Assembly (NCBI RefSeq): GCF_009931615.1
Contig: NZ_CP046620.1
Location: 945,501 to 1,009,500 of the forward strand
Length of the DNA: 64,000 bases
Origin: Algicella marina
GTDB lineage: Bacteria > Pseudomonadota > Alphaproteobacteria > Rhodobacterales > Rhodobacteraceae
Direction: 5' to 3'
Part shown: one piece after another, positions 35,237 to 45,216 of the stretch
How the letters are laid out: each line of letters begins with the position of its first letter
Numbering within the stretch: position 1 is the first letter of the stretch
The notes under the pieces: model-generated
What the model was told of the DNA's origin: nothing
What the model saw: the letters and a program-made list of their open reading frames with translations, nothing else
The model's database searches: none
Program-made: the position numbers and the translations under genes

Positions 35237-36607
35237 TTACTTGTAGGTCACGGCCTTGATGGCGTCGATGACTTCATCATTCGTCACCAGCGCCAGTTTT
35301 TCGAGGTTGGCGGCATATGGCATCGGTACATCCTTGCCTGCCAGCGTAATCACCGGCGCATCGAGATAGTCGAACGCCTGCTGCATCAATATTGACGAGA
35401 TGTAAGACCCGATGGAGCAGACTGGGAAACCTTCCTCTACCGTCACGCAACGATTGGTCTTCTTGACGGATTCGATGACAGTCTCGGTATCCAATGGACG
35501 GATCGAGCGAAGGTCGATCACCTCCGCCGAAATACCCATCTCGGCCACGGCGTCGGCGGCGGCCAGCGCGTACTGCATGCCGATTCCGAAACTTACGATC
35601 GTCACATCCGTGCCTTCGCGCCAGATCTTGGCCTTGCCGATGGGCACGGTGTAATCCTCGATCTCCGGCACATCGAAAGACCGGCCATAGAGGATCTCGT
35701 TTTCCAGAAACACCACCGGGTTCGGGTCACGGATCGCCGATTTCAACAATCCTTTGGCATCTGCAGCCGAATAGGGCTGCACCACCTTTAATCCGGGAAT
35801 GGAGCCGTACCACGCCGCGTAGTCCTGGCTATGCTGTGCGCCGACCCGTGCCGCTGCACCGTTGGCCCCGCGAAAGACGATGGGGCAGCCCATCTGACCG
35901 CCGGACATGTACAGGGTCTTGGCGGCGGAGTTGATGATCTGGTCGATCGCCTGCATCGCAAAGTTGAAAGTCATGAATTCGACAATAGGATTGAGGCCGG
36001 CGAAGGCCGCGCCGACAGCCAGCCCGGTAAAGCCGTGCTCGGTAATCGGTGTGTCGATCACGCGCTTTGCGCCGAACTCGTCCAGCAATCCCTGGCTGAT
36101 CTTGTAGGCGCCCTGATACTCCGCCACTTCCTCACCCATGAGGAACACGTTTTCGTTCCGGCGCATCTCCTCGGCCATCGCATCGCGCAAGGCCTCGCGC
36201 ACCGTCTGCGTCTTGAAAGTCGTGCCTTCCGGCAGATCGGCTTCTTTGGGTACCTTCACCTCGACAGGCTGCGCCGCCGGCGCCTTGGTCTCCTCTTTCG
36301 GGGTTTCGTCGTCGGCCGCCGGGGCAGGGGCGGCATCGGCATTTTCTGCCGCACTCGCGTCTTCACCCTCTTCCAGCAGTACGGCAATCGGCTCATTCAC
36401 CTTGACGCCTTCTGTGCCCTCGGCGATCAGGATCTTGCCCATCACACCTTCGTCGACCGCCTCGAACTCCATCGTTGCCTTGTCGGTCTCGATTTCGGCG
36501 AGGATCATCCCGCTCTCGATCGTGTCACCTTCCTTCACCAGCCACTTGGCCAGCGTGCCCTCTTCCATCGTCGGCGAAAGCGCCGGCATCAGTACTTGCG
36601 TTGCCAT
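35237..36607 (-). CDS. pdhB: Pyruvate dehydrogenase complex, E1 beta subunit with N-terminal lipoyl domain
   Basis: A 456-residue fusion: residues 2-78 are a lipoyl domain nearly identical to that of the adjacent E2 ([38 protein letters not shown]), then a linker rich in Ala/Pro/Glu, then the E1-beta domain from about residue 130 ([34 protein letters not shown] ... [25 protein letters not shown]). This added lipoyl domain on E1-beta is known from alphaproteobacteria. Lies between pdhA and pdhC with 12-bp gaps. Confidence 0.96.
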   Translation of the reverse strand: MATQVLMPALSPTMEEGTLAKWLVKEGDTIESGMILAEIETDKATMEFEAVDEGVMGKILIAEGTEGVKVNEPIAVLLEEGEDASAAENADAAPAPAADDETPKEETKAPAAQPVEVKVPKEADLPEGTTFKTQTVREALRDAMAEEMRRNENVFLMGEEVAEYQGAYKISQGLLDEFGAKRVIDTPITEHGFTGLAVGAAFAGLNPIVEFMTFNFAMQAIDQIINSAAKTLYMSGGQMGCPIVFRGANGAAARVGAQHSQDYAAWYGSIPGLKVVQPYSAADAKGLLKSAIRDPNPVVFLENEILYGRSFDVPEIEDYTVPIGKAKIWREGTDVTIVSFGIGMQYALAAADAVAEMGISAEVIDLRSIRPLDTETVIESVKKTNRCVTVEEGFPVCSIGSYISSILMQQAFDYLDAPVITLAGKDVPMPYAANLEKLALVTNDEVIDAIKAVTYK

Positions 36608-36619
36608 GGTCTTTCCCCC

Positions 36620-37636
36620 TTACGCCAGAATGTCCGTGTAGAGCTCGGACAGGTCCGGCTCCGGGCTTTCCTGCGCGAAATTCGCGGCTTCGTTGATGAT
36701 CGCCTTGATCTCCTTGTCGATCTCTTTCAGATCGTCCTCGGATGCGTGGCTACCCGTCAGCAGGATATCGCGGACCATGTTGATCGGGTCCTTCTCGTCG
36801 CGCATCTTCTGCACTTCTTCCCGCGTGCGGTATTTCGCCGGATCGGACATGGAGTGGCCGCGGTAGCGGTAGGTGTCCATTTCCAGTACGTAAGGCCCCT
36901 TGCCGGAACGACAGTGCGCCACCGCTTTTTCCGCCGCGGCTTTCACCGCCAGCACATCCATACCGTCCACCTTTTCGCCGGGTATGCCAAACGCCTCGGC
37001 CCGAACGTAGAGGTCGGGCGTGGTGGTGGACCGTTTGGTGCTGGTGCCCATGGCGTATTTGTTGTTCTCGATCACGAAGATCACCGGCAGTTTCCAGAGC
37101 GTCGCCATGTTGTACGTCTCATAGACCTGCCCCTGGTTGGCGGAACCATCACCGTAATAGGCGAAGCTGACGTTGTCGTTGCCGCGATACCAGTTGGCAA
37201 AGGCCAGCCCGGCGCCGATAGGCACCTGTGCGCCAACGATGCCGTGGCCACCGTAGAAATCCTTCTCCTTGGAGAACATGTGCATGGAGCCGCCCTTGCC
37301 GCGGCTGTAGCCACCCTCGCGGCCCGTCAGTTCGGCCATCACGCCCTTGGGGTCCATGCCGCAGGCCAGCATGTGGCCGTGGTCGCGATATGAGGTAACT
37401 CTCTGATCGCCTTCCTTGGCGGCGGCTTCCAAGCCGACAACCACCGCTTCCTGCCCGATGTAGAGGTGGCAGAACCCCCCGATGAGCCCCATCCCGTAAA
37501 GCTGGCCCGCCTTTTCCTCGAACCGGCGGATCATCAGCATTTCACGATAGTAGTGAAGTAACTCGTCCTTCGATGCGTTTGGCTTTGCGGCGGGTTTCGA
37601 TTTCGCAGGCGTCTTGCGCCGCGTGGATGTGGCCAT
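36620..37636 (-). CDS. pdhA: Pyruvate dehydrogenase E1 alpha subunit
   Basis: A 338-residue thiamine-diphosphate enzyme subunit that decarboxylates pyruvate together with PdhB. After a basic Lys/Ala/Pro N-terminus, LLHYYREMLMIRRFEEKAGQLYGMGLIGGFCHLYIGQEA and the ThDP motif GDGSANQGQVYETYNMA...NN are present, as is the phospholoop-like YRYRGHSMSDPAKYRTREE. ATG 37636 follows gggaggc; a TTG five codons upstream overlaps that site. A palindrome lies just upstream (37657-37670). Confidence 0.96.
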   Translation of the reverse strand: MATSTRRKTPAKSKPAAKPNASKDELLHYYREMLMIRRFEEKAGQLYGMGLIGGFCHLYIGQEAVVVGLEAAAKEGDQRVTSYRDHGHMLACGMDPKGVMAELTGREGGYSRGKGGSMHMFSKEKDFYGGHGIVGAQVPIGAGLAFANWYRGNDNVSFAYYGDGSANQGQVYETYNMATLWKLPVIFVIENNKYAMGTSTKRSTTTPDLYVRAEAFGIPGEKVDGMDVLAVKAAAEKAVAHCRSGKGPYVLEMDTYRYRGHSMSDPAKYRTREEVQKMRDEKDPINMVRDILLTGSHASEDDLKEIDKEIKAIINEAANFAQESPEPDLSELYTDILA

Positions 37637-37656
37637 GGTGGTGCCTCCCAAGGGTA

Positions 37657-37670
37657 GTTTAACGTTAAAC
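37657..37670 (-). promoter_or_regulatory. Perfect 14-bp palindrome at the pdhA promoter (possible operator)
   Basis: GTTTAACGTTAAAC reads the same on both strands. On the minus strand it sits about 21 bp before the pdhA ATG and about 8 bp after a perfect TATAAT. The -35 is poor. A dyad over the likely transcription start suggests repressor control of the pdh operon; the regulator is not identified. Confidence 0.6.
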
Positions 37671-37764
37671 CACTATTATTATAACGGACGATGAGGTAAA
37701 AACCATCCCCCCTTTTTCTTCGCGGTTGCGAAGAAAGGTCGGTCTCACGGTGCAGAAAGGGGGA

Positions 37765-38067
37765 TCAGCGGATTATGATCTCGTCGCCACGTGCCAGGCC
37801 CAGAACCTTGCGCGCCTGCTCGTCCAACAGGTCAAGGTCCAGATACTCTATGGAAAGTCGCCGGGTCTTGTTGGCAATCAGTGCCTTCTCCGCCTGCAGG
37901 CCAGCCAACTCGCGCAACAGCAGTTCTTCCTGAGCTTCCACCTGCATCTGGCGGAACATCCCGAAATTCCCCTGAATCGCCGCGTAGGTGAAGTAGCACA
38001 CCATCGCCACCACGAAAGCGGAGAAACCGATCATCAGGATTCCGGAACTGTTGCTCTGAGCCTGCAT
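37765..38067 (-). CDS. FtsB/DivIC-like septum formation initiator protein
   Basis: About 100 residues: one N-terminal membrane segment (ILMIGFSAFVVAMVCYFTYAAI), then a coiled coil (MQVEAQEELLLRELAGLQAEKALI), ending with LDLDLLDEQARKVLGLARGDEIII, the usual C-terminus of the FtsB family. It is expected to link FtsQ and FtsL in the divisome. The start could be ATG 38067 (used here) or GTG 38091, which adds eight residues. Confidence 0.82.
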   Translation of the reverse strand: MQAQSNSSGILMIGFSAFVVAMVCYFTYAAIQGNFGMFRQMQVEAQEELLLRELAGLQAEKALIANKTRRLSIEYLDLDLLDEQARKVLGLARGDEIIIR

Positions 38068-38328
38068 CTTGCCTGTTTTGAAGTCGCGCACTCTTGGCGG
38101 TGCAGAACCAAACTAACGAAGGCGATTCGCCGTGTGAATCGGGAAAGGCTTCATTTCACTCCACACCCCGGAATTGTGACCGGAAAGACTCATCCCCGTT
38201 CTGCCGTCTTGTGGCTTGGTAGAGGAAGCACACAACATGCAGGTTGGCTGAAATGGCCACGATCCACGCTGCCGGCAAATCTGCATTCAATGATTCGGAT
38301 AGGAGGAAGATCTCGCTCGTCGCCGCGA

Positions 38329-39045
38329 CTATGCGGAGATGACGCCCTTTTCCTCCCGGAAATGGGAGAGAGGGCGTTTCTGGCGCCCCTCGGCGTCGAA
38401 ATTGTTGTCGTCCAGCCAACTGGCAAAAGCGGCTTTCAGCGCTGGCCACTCGCAGTCGAGGATAGAATACCACGCGGTATCGCGGTTTCGGCCCTTCACT
38501 ACCAGCGCCTGCCGATGCGTACCCTCATAGGTAAATCCAAGCCGCTCCGCAGCCCGGCAGGAGGGAGCGTTCAGCGCGTTGCATTTCCACTCGTACCGAC
38601 GGTAACCAAGGTCATCGAAAGCATGGGCCATCATCAGCACCATTGCCTCCGTCGCCCCGCGCGTTCGCTGCAGGGCTCTCCCGTACTGGATGTTGCCCAC
38701 CTCGATTGAGCCGGCTTCCGGATTGATCCGCAGATAGCTCGCTTGGCCAAGGGCCTGGTCGGTCCGCGCATCGCGGATACAGTAGAACAGATCGGGCCCC
38801 ACAGAAAAATCGGTGATCTGCCGCGACAGGGCCGCAACGTTCTCATAAGGCCCATATGGCAGGTAGGTTGCGTCCGCCCCGTCTTTGTCCGCGCCGTAGG
38901 CCTCGAAGAGGTCTGGCGCGTCATGCTGGGTCAGCGGGCGCAACACCACATGTGCGCCCGCCAGTTCCGTGCCCTCTGGCGCCGCTGCGCCTTCCCAGCC
39001 GGGAACTTCAGTTCCGATCGGCTGGCCAAGGGCATTGGTTTCCAA
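38329..39045 (-). CDS. GNAT-family N-acetyltransferase
   Basis: A 238-residue acetyltransferase of the RimJ/RimL type: AHVVLRPLTQHDAPDLFEAY at the start, GNIQYGRALQRTRGATEAMVLMMAHAFDDLGYRR with the acetyl-CoA binding turn, and KCNALNAPSCRAAERLGFTYEGTHRQALVVKGRNRDTAWYSIL, typical of this subgroup. The TTG start lies 2 bp after the aldolase stop and is preceded by agggaagg, so it is translationally coupled to the aldolase gene. The substrate is unknown. Confidence 0.88.
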   Translation of the reverse strand: METNALGQPIGTEVPGWEGAAAPEGTELAGAHVVLRPLTQHDAPDLFEAYGADKDGADATYLPYGPYENVAALSRQITDFSVGPDLFYCIRDARTDQALGQASYLRINPEAGSIEVGNIQYGRALQRTRGATEAMVLMMAHAFDDLGYRRYEWKCNALNAPSCRAAERLGFTYEGTHRQALVVKGRNRDTAWYSILDCEWPALKAAFASWLDDNNFDAEGRQKRPLSHFREEKGVISA

Positions 39046-39047
39046 GA

Positions 39048-39977
39048 TCAGGCCTTCCCTCTATAGATCTCGACCAGCTTCGCCAGCATCTCCAGCGCTT
39101 CACCGCGCTCACGCTGGAACGTGTTTCGCCCGATGATGGAGCCGTTGCCGCCGCCGTCCCGGATCGCGCGGGCGTCGTCGAAAACCCCGTCGATGCCCTT
39201 CTTCGAACCGCCGGAAAACACAACGATCCGCCGGCCGTTGAAGCTCGACTTCATCACGTCGGCCACCCGTGCCGCCTGTGTGGAGATGTCAATCTTCTCG
39301 TCCTCATAGACCTTCTTGGCCTCTTTCAGCGAAAGGTGGTCGGTAGACAGCTTAACCTTGATGATATGCGCACCCAACAGCGCCGCGATCTGCGCCGCAT
39401 ATGCGCCGATATCCGCCGCCGTCTCGCCGTCCTTGTCCAGCGCTTCGCCGCGCGGGTAGGACCAGATGACAGTGGCGATACCCTTGCGGGCCGCTTCCTC
39501 GCGCATGGCGGAAATGTCCGAGAACATGTCCAGCGCCATGGAAGAGCCGGGATAAACGGTGAAGCCAATGGCCGAACAACCCAGCCGCAGCGCATCGTCC
39601 ACGGAGCCGGTGATCGCCTGTGTCTTCGGGCTCTCGGACGGGATCAGAGAATTGGCAGAATTGACCTTCAGGATTGTCGGGATCTGGCCGGCGAACGTGT
39701 CCGCCCCGGCCTCGATCATGCCCAGCGGCGCCGCATAAGCGTTCAGACCGGCGTCGATCGCCAGCTGGTAGTGATAATGCGGATCATAGGCCGCCGGGTT
39801 GGGCGCAAAGCTGCGAGCAGGGCCATGCTCGAAACCTTGGTCCACCGGCAGGATGATCATCTTGCCCGTTCCGCCGAGCTTTCCTGTCATCAGGATGCGG
39901 TTCAGGTTGGCTTTGACGCCCGGCGTCTCACCTTCATAGTTTTTCAGAATGTTCTGAACGATACGCGTTGCCTTCAT
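39048..39977 (-). CDS. Class I fructose-bisphosphate aldolase
   Basis: A 309-residue Schiff-base aldolase of the DeoC/FbaB family. IILPVDQGFEHGPARSFAPNP, GCSAIGFTVYPGS, and HIIKVKLSTDHLS with the Schiff-base Lys are visible, then the phosphate-binding RRIVVFSGGSKK and GGGNGSIIGRNTFQRE. It splits fructose 1,6-bisphosphate in glycolysis or joins trioses in gluconeogenesis. ATG 39977 follows ggggagaacc. It lies next to pgk on the same strand. Confidence 0.9.
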   Translation of the reverse strand: MKATRIVQNILKNYEGETPGVKANLNRILMTGKLGGTGKMIILPVDQGFEHGPARSFAPNPAAYDPHYHYQLAIDAGLNAYAAPLGMIEAGADTFAGQIPTILKVNSANSLIPSESPKTQAITGSVDDALRLGCSAIGFTVYPGSSMALDMFSDISAMREEAARKGIATVIWSYPRGEALDKDGETAADIGAYAAQIAALLGAHIIKVKLSTDHLSLKEAKKVYEDEKIDISTQAARVADVMKSSFNGRRIVVFSGGSKKGIDGVFDDARAIRDGGGNGSIIGRNTFQRERGEALEMLAKLVEIYRGKA

Positions 39978-40059
39978 GGTTCTCCCCAATTTGCAAGTAT
40001 ACGCTGGATAGACTGTGCCTCACTGGCCGGTCAACATGGCAAAAGTAGGGGAGGGGGTG

Positions 40060-41250
40060 TCAGCCCTCCAGCGCCGCCACCCCCGGCAGGGTCTTGCCCT
40101 CGAGCCATTCGAGAAACGCGCCGCCGGCCGTCGAGACGTACGAAAAATCATCCGCGGCACCGCTGGCATTCAGCGCCGCCACCGTGTCGCCGCCCCCGGC
40201 GACGGACAGCAGCTCGCCCGCTTTCGTCAGATCCGCTGCCTTCAGCGCAGCCGCGTCAGTGGCCTTGTTGAAGGGCGGAATCTCGAACGCGCCCAGCGGT
40301 CCGTTCCAGACGAGCGTCTTCGCCGCGGCGAACACCTCCGCCACCTTCTCTACGCTTTTGGGACCGGCATCCAGGATCATCGCATCCGGCGGGCAGGCAT
40401 CTGCCGCCACCGTCTCGTTTTCCGCGCCGGCGGCGAATTCCTTCGCCACCACCACGTCAACCGGCAGCACCAGAGTGCAGCCCTTGGCTTCGGCTTCGGT
40501 CATGATCTTGCGTGCGGTCTCGGCCAGATCGTGCTCGCACAGCGATTTGCCGACGTCGACTCCCTGCGCCGCAAGGAACGTGTTGGCCATACCGCCGCCG
40601 ATGACGATACTGTCCACCTTCGGGATCAGATTGCCCAGAAGGTCCAGCTTCGTCGATACTTTAGCGCCGCCGACGACAGCCACCACAGGATGATCCGGAT
40701 TCGCCAGGGCCTTCTCCAGCGCACTCAGTTCCGCCTCCATCAACCGTCCGGCACAGGCAGGCAACAGCCTTGCCAGTGCCTCGGTCGAGGCATGGGCGCG
40801 GTGCGCGGCGCTGAAGGCATCGTTGCAGTAGACATCGCCCAGCTTCGCCAGCGCCTTGGCGAATGCCGGATCGTTGGCTTCCTCACCGGCATGAAAACGG
40901 GTGTTTTCCAGCAGCAACACCTGCCCTGGCTCCATCGCCTCCACCGCAGCCTCGGCCACATCTCCCACGCAATCGTCGGCGAACGTCACCTCCGCATGCA
41001 AGACATGCGCCAGGGTCTCCCGTGTGATTTCAAGGCTCATCTCCGGAACGAACCTGCCCTTGGGTCGGCCGAAATGCGCCAGCAGCACCGGCTTGCCCCC
41101 GGCCGCGAGGATGGAGCGGATGGTCGGTGCGATCCGCTCGATCCGCGTCGCATCCGTCACCTCGCCGTTCTCGACCGGCACGTTGATGTCCACGCGGGTG
41201 AGCACCACCTTGCCGTCTAGGTCCATGTCATCGAGCGTTTTCCAGGCCAT
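40060..41250 (-). CDS. pgk: Phosphoglycerate kinase
   Basis: A 396-residue glycolytic kinase. [16 protein letters not shown] near the N-terminus, [44 protein letters not shown], the hinge and nucleotide region [15 protein letters not shown], and [12 protein letters not shown] toward the end. All substrate-contact motifs are intact. The start is close to a 47-residue protein gene (12 bp gap). Confidence 0.97.
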   Translation of the reverse strand: MAWKTLDDMDLDGKVVLTRVDINVPVENGEVTDATRIERIAPTIRSILAAGGKPVLLAHFGRPKGRFVPEMSLEITRETLAHVLHAEVTFADDCVGDVAEAAVEAMEPGQVLLLENTRFHAGEEANDPAFAKALAKLGDVYCNDAFSAAHRAHASTEALARLLPACAGRLMEAELSALEKALANPDHPVVAVVGGAKVSTKLDLLGNLIPKVDSIVIGGGMANTFLAAQGVDVGKSLCEHDLAETARKIMTEAEAKGCTLVLPVDVVVAKEFAAGAENETVAADACPPDAMILDAGPKSVEKVAEVFAAAKTLVWNGPLGAFEIPPFNKATDAAALKAADLTKAGELLSVAGGGDTVAALNASGAADDFSYVSTAGGAFLEWLEGKTLPGVAALEG

Positions 41251-41262
41251 ATCGTTCCCCCC

Positions 41263-41406
41263 TTATCGCCAGAAGGCGAGCCAATCGGTCATGCGCAACA
41301 GTTGCTTGCCTGTCCAGGCCAGTGCATCGAGATGAAAATAGTATTCGTCGGCCGCAAAGAAGCCGACGACAAGGGCGACCACCAGAACGGCCTGCCAGAT
41401 TTTCAC
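41263..41406 (-). CDS. Small single-span membrane protein (47 residues)
   Basis: A short frame between tkt and pgk on the same strand. It begins at GTG 41406, preceded by aggag nine bases upstream, and ends with TAA at 41263. The product starts with a hydrophobic helix (IWQAVLVVALVVGFFAADEYYF) followed by an amphipathic Trp/Leu-rich tail (LAWTGKQLLRMTDWLAFWR). No family recognised. Good ribosome site, clean helix and fit between flanking genes support it. Too short to call with certainty. Confidence 0.6.
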   Translation of the reverse strand: MKIWQAVLVVALVVGFFAADEYYFHLDALAWTGKQLLRMTDWLAFWR

Positions 41407-41418
41407 TAGGCGGCGCTC

Positions 41419-43437
41419 CTACAGCAGTGCCTCGACCTTGGCCGCGACGTTCTCCGCCGTGATGCCGAAATGCGCATAAACGTCGTCGATGGGACCGGAG
41501 GCACCAAACCCGTCCATGCCAACGAACGCAGCCTTTTCGGCCCGGCCCCGCTCACCAATCAGCCAGCGCTCCCAGCCAAAGTTCACAGCGGCCTCGATAC
41601 CCACACGCACCGCACCGCGTGGCAGCACCTTGCGGCGGTAATTCTCGTCCTGCGCTGCGAACAGCTCCCAGCAGGGCAGGGAGACGACGCGCGTGCCGAT
41701 ACCCTTCTCCTGCAACGCCGCGCGGGCGTCCATCGCAATGGCGATCTCGGAGCCGCTGGCGATCAGCACTGCCTTGCGGTCGCCCTCGGCCTCGGCCAGG
41801 ATGTAGCCGCCACGCTCTACCAGGTTCTGGTTGGAGTTCGTCGTCCGCACCGCTGGCAATCCCTGCCGCGAAAGGGCGATCACTGATGGCGTCGTCGGAC
41901 TTTTCGCCGCGATTTCCCACGCTTCCATTGTTTCGATCGTGTCCGCCGGGCGGAAAACATTGAGGTTTGGGATCGCCCGCAGTGCCGCCAGGTGCTCCAC
42001 CGGCTGGTGCGTCGGTCCGTCCTCGCCCAGACCGATGGAATCATGCGTCATCACGTAGACGACCCTCGTGCCCATCAATGCCGAAAGCCGAATGGCTCCG
42101 CGCGCGTAGTCGGTGAACACGAGGAACGTTCCGCCGTAGGGCAGCACGCCGCCGTGCAGGGCCATGCCATTCATCGCCGCCGACATACCATGCTCGCGAA
42201 TGCCATAGTAAACGTATCGGCCGCGTCGGTTCTTCGCATCGAACGTGCCCAGATCCGCCGTCAGCGTGTTGTTGGAGCCGGTAAGGTCCGCCGAGCCGCC
42301 GATGGTTTCCGGCAGCACGCTGTTCAACACTTCCAGCGCCATTTCAGAGGATTTGCGAGTCGCGACCTTCGGCAGCTTCTCCACCATCTCGCGCTTGAAT
42401 TTTCGCACCGCACTCGACAGCTTCGACGGCAACTCACCCTTGATTACCCGGTCGAACAGGTCCGCCCGGCGTGGTGACAGTGCCGCCTTCGCCGCTTCCC
42501 AATCGGCCCGTGTCGCGGTGCCGCGCTTGCCGATCTCTTCCCAAGCGCTCTTTATATCTGCCGGAATTTCGAATGGCGGATGGCTCCAGCCGTAGGCTTC
42601 GCGCACCTTGGCGATTTCCTCATCACCGAGGGGCGAGCCGTGCGCCTTGTTCGTGTCCTGCTTGCTCGGCGCGCCATAGCCGATATGTGTCTTGCAGGCG
42701 ATAAGGCTGGGAGAGTTGGTCTTCTTCGCTGCCGTGATCGCCTCGTCGATGGCCTGAGGATCATGGCCGTCACAGGCAAAGACGGACCACCCCGAAGCGC
42801 GGAAACGTTTCAATTGATCCGTGATGTCCGACAACGAAACCTCGCCGTCAATCGAGATGCCGTTGTCATCCCACATCACGATCAGCTTGCCCAATTTCTG
42901 CTTTCCGGCCAGTCCGATGGCTTCTTGGCTGATGCCTTCCATCAAGCAGCCGTCTCCGGCAATCACGTAGGTGTGGTGATCGACCACCTTGCGGCCGAAC
43001 CGTGCCGCCATGCTCTGCTCCGCCATGGCGAAACCCACGGCCGTGGCCAGCCCTTGGCCCAACGGGCCGGTCGTCGTTTCAATTCCCGGCGCATGGCCGT
43101 ATTCCGGATGTCCGGCCGTCTTGGAGCCCAGCTGACGGAAGTTCCGTATCTCGTCGATCGTCATCTCCGGGTAGCCGGTCAGATACAGAAGCCCGTAGAG
43201 CAGCATGGACCCATGCCCGGCGGAAAGGATGAAGCGGTCCCTGTCTGCCCAGTCCGGTGCCGAGGCATCGAACTTCAGATGCTTTTCGAACAGTACCGTC
43301 GCCACATCCGCCATCCCCATGGGCATGCCGGGGTGGCCGGAATTGGCGGCCTGAACGGCATCCATCGCCAATACGCGAAGCGCAGCGGCTTTCTGCCAGT
43401 GGTCGGGATGGGCGGTTCTGAGATCGGAGATGTTCAC
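41419..43437 (-). CDS. tkt: Transketolase
   Basis: A 672-residue thiamine-diphosphate enzyme of the pentose phosphate pathway and Calvin cycle. [76 protein letters not shown] and later [38 protein letters not shown] are all in place. The frame runs upstream to 43800, but the conserved N-terminus [20 protein letters not shown] begins at GTG 43437, and the upstream part looks like non-coding sequence. Confidence 0.96.
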   Translation of the reverse strand: MNISDLRTAHPDHWQKAAALRVLAMDAVQAANSGHPGMPMGMADVATVLFEKHLKFDASAPDWADRDRFILSAGHGSMLLYGLLYLTGYPEMTIDEIRNFRQLGSKTAGHPEYGHAPGIETTTGPLGQGLATAVGFAMAEQSMAARFGRKVVDHHTYVIAGDGCLMEGISQEAIGLAGKQKLGKLIVMWDDNGISIDGEVSLSDITDQLKRFRASGWSVFACDGHDPQAIDEAITAAKKTNSPSLIACKTHIGYGAPSKQDTNKAHGSPLGDEEIAKVREAYGWSHPPFEIPADIKSAWEEIGKRGTATRADWEAAKAALSPRRADLFDRVIKGELPSKLSSAVRKFKREMVEKLPKVATRKSSEMALEVLNSVLPETIGGSADLTGSNNTLTADLGTFDAKNRRGRYVYYGIREHGMSAAMNGMALHGGVLPYGGTFLVFTDYARGAIRLSALMGTRVVYVMTHDSIGLGEDGPTHQPVEHLAALRAIPNLNVFRPADTIETMEAWEIAAKSPTTPSVIALSRQGLPAVRTTNSNQNLVERGGYILAEAEGDRKAVLIASGSEIAIAMDARAALQEKGIGTRVVSLPCWELFAAQDENYRRKVLPRGAVRVGIEAAVNFGWERWLIGERGRAEKAAFVGMDGFGASGPIDDVYAHFGITAENVAAKVEALL

Positions 43438-43664
43438 GGCATTTCTTTCGTTTTGCAGACGCGAGAGACGTTTTTTCAGCGATTTTCGCGCATTTTCCCT
43501 TTGCATGGCACTGATACGCAACCCCCGGTCGGGGTCAAGCGATCTCCGCCAAAAAAAGTGGTCGGCACGCCCGCATCTCTCGTCTAAACTCGGCAGACTT
43601 GCGTACCAAGTTCCCTTGGGGAAGAGTCGACTCCCCCAAAGCGCGTTGATAAGAAGGCTCAGAG

Positions 43665-43922
43665 ATGAATGATTTGAACAGTTTGCAGACCCGTCTTGAA
43701 GCAGCGCTGAATCGCGTATCCGCGGCCTGCGAAGCCTTGGCGGATCGGGCGGCGCAACCTGCCGGTGAGGATGGGCAATCCGCCGCCGATACGGCACCAC
43801 TCGAAGCCGAGATCACCCGCCTGCGCACAGAGCTTTCGAGCCAGGCCGACCTGCGCAAGAAGGATCTGGCCGAACTCGACTCACTCATCGAGCAGCTCAA
43901 GCCACTGGTAGAGGAGGTCTGA
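43665..43922 (+). CDS. Small coiled-coil protein upstream of zapA
   Basis: An 85-residue protein that is almost all helix: [23 protein letters not shown], a short Gly/Ala/Asp-rich loop, then [39 protein letters not shown], a strong coiled coil. It is followed by zapA after 3 bp, suggesting a role with cell division, but no function can be read from the sequence. A hairpin (43616-43639) lies in its leader. Confidence 0.78.
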   Translation: MNDLNSLQTRLEAALNRVSAACEALADRAAQPAGEDGQSAADTAPLEAEITRLRTELSSQADLRKKDLAELDSLIEQLKPLVEEV

Positions 43923-43925
43923 GCC

Positions 43926-44354
43926 ATGCCCGAGGTCACACTGGAAATAGGCGGTCGCAATTTCCCGGTCGTCTGCCAACCCGGCGAGGAAGAGCAGTTG
44001 CAGAAGGCTGCGGCCCTGTTGGCTGCGGAGGCGGAAACCCTGCAGGCCCACAACGGTCGTGTGCCCGAGGCGCGCATGCTGCTGTTGGCCGGATTGATGC
44101 TCGCCGACAAATTGCTGGAGGCGGATACCGCGGTGTCTGGCGCCGAAGAACGAATTCGCCAATTGCAGGCGCAGGTCCGCTCCGTCGAGGAAAAGGCCGC
44201 CAGGATGGCCACCAGCGCCCTGCATTCCTCCGAAGACAAGGACGACGAGGCGCTGACCGTGGCGCAGCGGGAATCGGAGGCGGCAAAGGACATGCTCGAG
44301 CAGGTCGCCACTCACCTCGAAAGCCTCGCTGACGCGCTTGAAGGGCAGGGCTGA
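43926..44354 (+). CDS. zapA: Cell division protein ZapA
   Basis: A 142-residue ZapA: PEVTLEIGGRNFPVVCQPGEEEQLQKAAALLAAEAETL forms the globular head, followed by a long coiled coil (ERIRQLQAQVRSVEEKAARM ... AAKDMLEQVATHLESLADALEGQ). ZapA bundles FtsZ filaments at mid-cell. It is coupled to the coiled-coil gene 3 bp upstream. I searched the following 107 bp for a 6S RNA, which often sits near zapA, and saw none. Confidence 0.9.
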   Translation: MPEVTLEIGGRNFPVVCQPGEEEQLQKAAALLAAEAETLQAHNGRVPEARMLLLAGLMLADKLLEADTAVSGAEERIRQLQAQVRSVEEKAARMATSALHSSEDKDDEALTVAQRESEAAKDMLEQVATHLESLADALEGQG

Positions 44355-44461
44355 GACAAGCCTCGCGGCTCTTGCCCAGCCATCGTCCAATCTTCAGCAA
44401 ATCTTAAGGCTGCCGCCAGACACTGGCAGGCATGATTTCGTTCCATGCCGAGGGCCCGTGA

Positions 44462-45103
44462 ATGCCGCGCCTCACCTCTGTCCATGGCCAGGCCTGTGGA
44501 CTGCTCCTTTTCTCATGCCTCGCGGCCTTCGGGCAGGAGCATGACACCTGGCTGGAAGCTGGGATTTCAACCTATGGCCCCACCATCGCGCCTGCGGCAT
44601 CGCTATCCGAGCGTTTCGCCGTCCGCGCGCCGATCTCCGTCGCCGGCTACGGCACTCACTATACGGACCGCGATGGCAACACTTACGAGGTTGACCTCAG
44701 CGCCTTCCAGGCCGCCCTGATGGCAGATTTTCATCCATTTGAGAATGGCTTCCGCCTGTCCAGCGGCTTTGCCTTCGGCGGCTATCGTGCTACGGGCCGC
44801 GTCGATGATCCCGTCTATCAGGGCGTCACCATTCCCGGTGAGGTTTCACTTAGGATGGCTCAAAAGGTGCCCGCCGCCCCGCAGGTTGCCGTCGGCTACA
44901 CCAGCGGTGCGCGGCGCAACCTCGGCCTCTTCGCCGAAATCGGCGTCCGCTACGCTCCCTACCGCATTTCCTACAGTTCGGATCAGGTGCTCACCCCCGG
45001 TCAGCGTGCCGGTCTGGAGGCGACGGTCGCCGACATGAACGATGACCTCAACAGTTTCGGCTTCACGCCATTTGCCGCCTTCGGGGTTACGTTGAATTTC
45101 TAG
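44462..45103 (+). CDS. Outer membrane beta-barrel protein
   Basis: A 213-residue exported protein. The N-terminus up to about residue 24 (HGQACGLLLFSCLAAFGQ) is a probable signal peptide. The rest alternates polar and hydrophobic residues with repeated aromatic-rich strands (GISTYGPTIAPAASLSERFAVR, AALMADFHPFENGFRLSSGFAFGGYRATGR, LFAEIGVRYAPYRISY) and ends in Phe (GVTLNF), the usual last strand of an outer membrane barrel. No ligand or function is evident. Confidence 0.75.
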   Translation: MPRLTSVHGQACGLLLFSCLAAFGQEHDTWLEAGISTYGPTIAPAASLSERFAVRAPISVAGYGTHYTDRDGNTYEVDLSAFQAALMADFHPFENGFRLSSGFAFGGYRATGRVDDPVYQGVTIPGEVSLRMAQKVPAAPQVAVGYTSGARRNLGLFAEIGVRYAPYRISYSSDQVLTPGQRAGLEATVADMNDDLNSFGFTPFAAFGVTLNF

Positions 45104-45151
45104 AATTCCCGGTCGGGTCAGCCCCCCAACCGTCCATGGCCGGGACAAGGA

Positions 45152-45178
45152 GGCCCGCAACTCACCGAGTTGCGGGCC
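45152..45178 (+). terminator. Hairpin terminator between the barrel gene and grxD
   Basis: An 11-bp perfect stem (45152-45162 with 45168-45178, core ggcccgcaact) and 5-base loop, followed by gtttctc on the plus strand. The T-run is weak, so termination may be partial. It lies between convergent genes. Confidence 0.6.
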
Positions 45179-45216
45179 GTTTCTCAAACCTCAATAACAC
45201 TGCCTTCCCCGCGTGA

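Noticed and set aside
35831-37393. A 520-codon plus-strand frame over pdhA and pdhB
   Set aside because: Antisense to conserved pyruvate dehydrogenase genes; typical high-GC shadow.
37715-37736. A 9-bp hairpin upstream of pdhA as a terminator for the FtsB-like gene
   Set aside because: No T-run follows it on the minus strand, so it is not a convincing terminator.
43438-43800. N-terminal extension of transketolase to 43800
   Set aside because: The extension lies before the conserved N-terminus, is rich in Arg/Ser/Pro and overlaps the divergent coiled-coil gene.
44355-44461. Possible 6S RNA next to zapA
   Set aside because: The gap is only 107 bp and shows no long, bulged hairpin of the 6S type.
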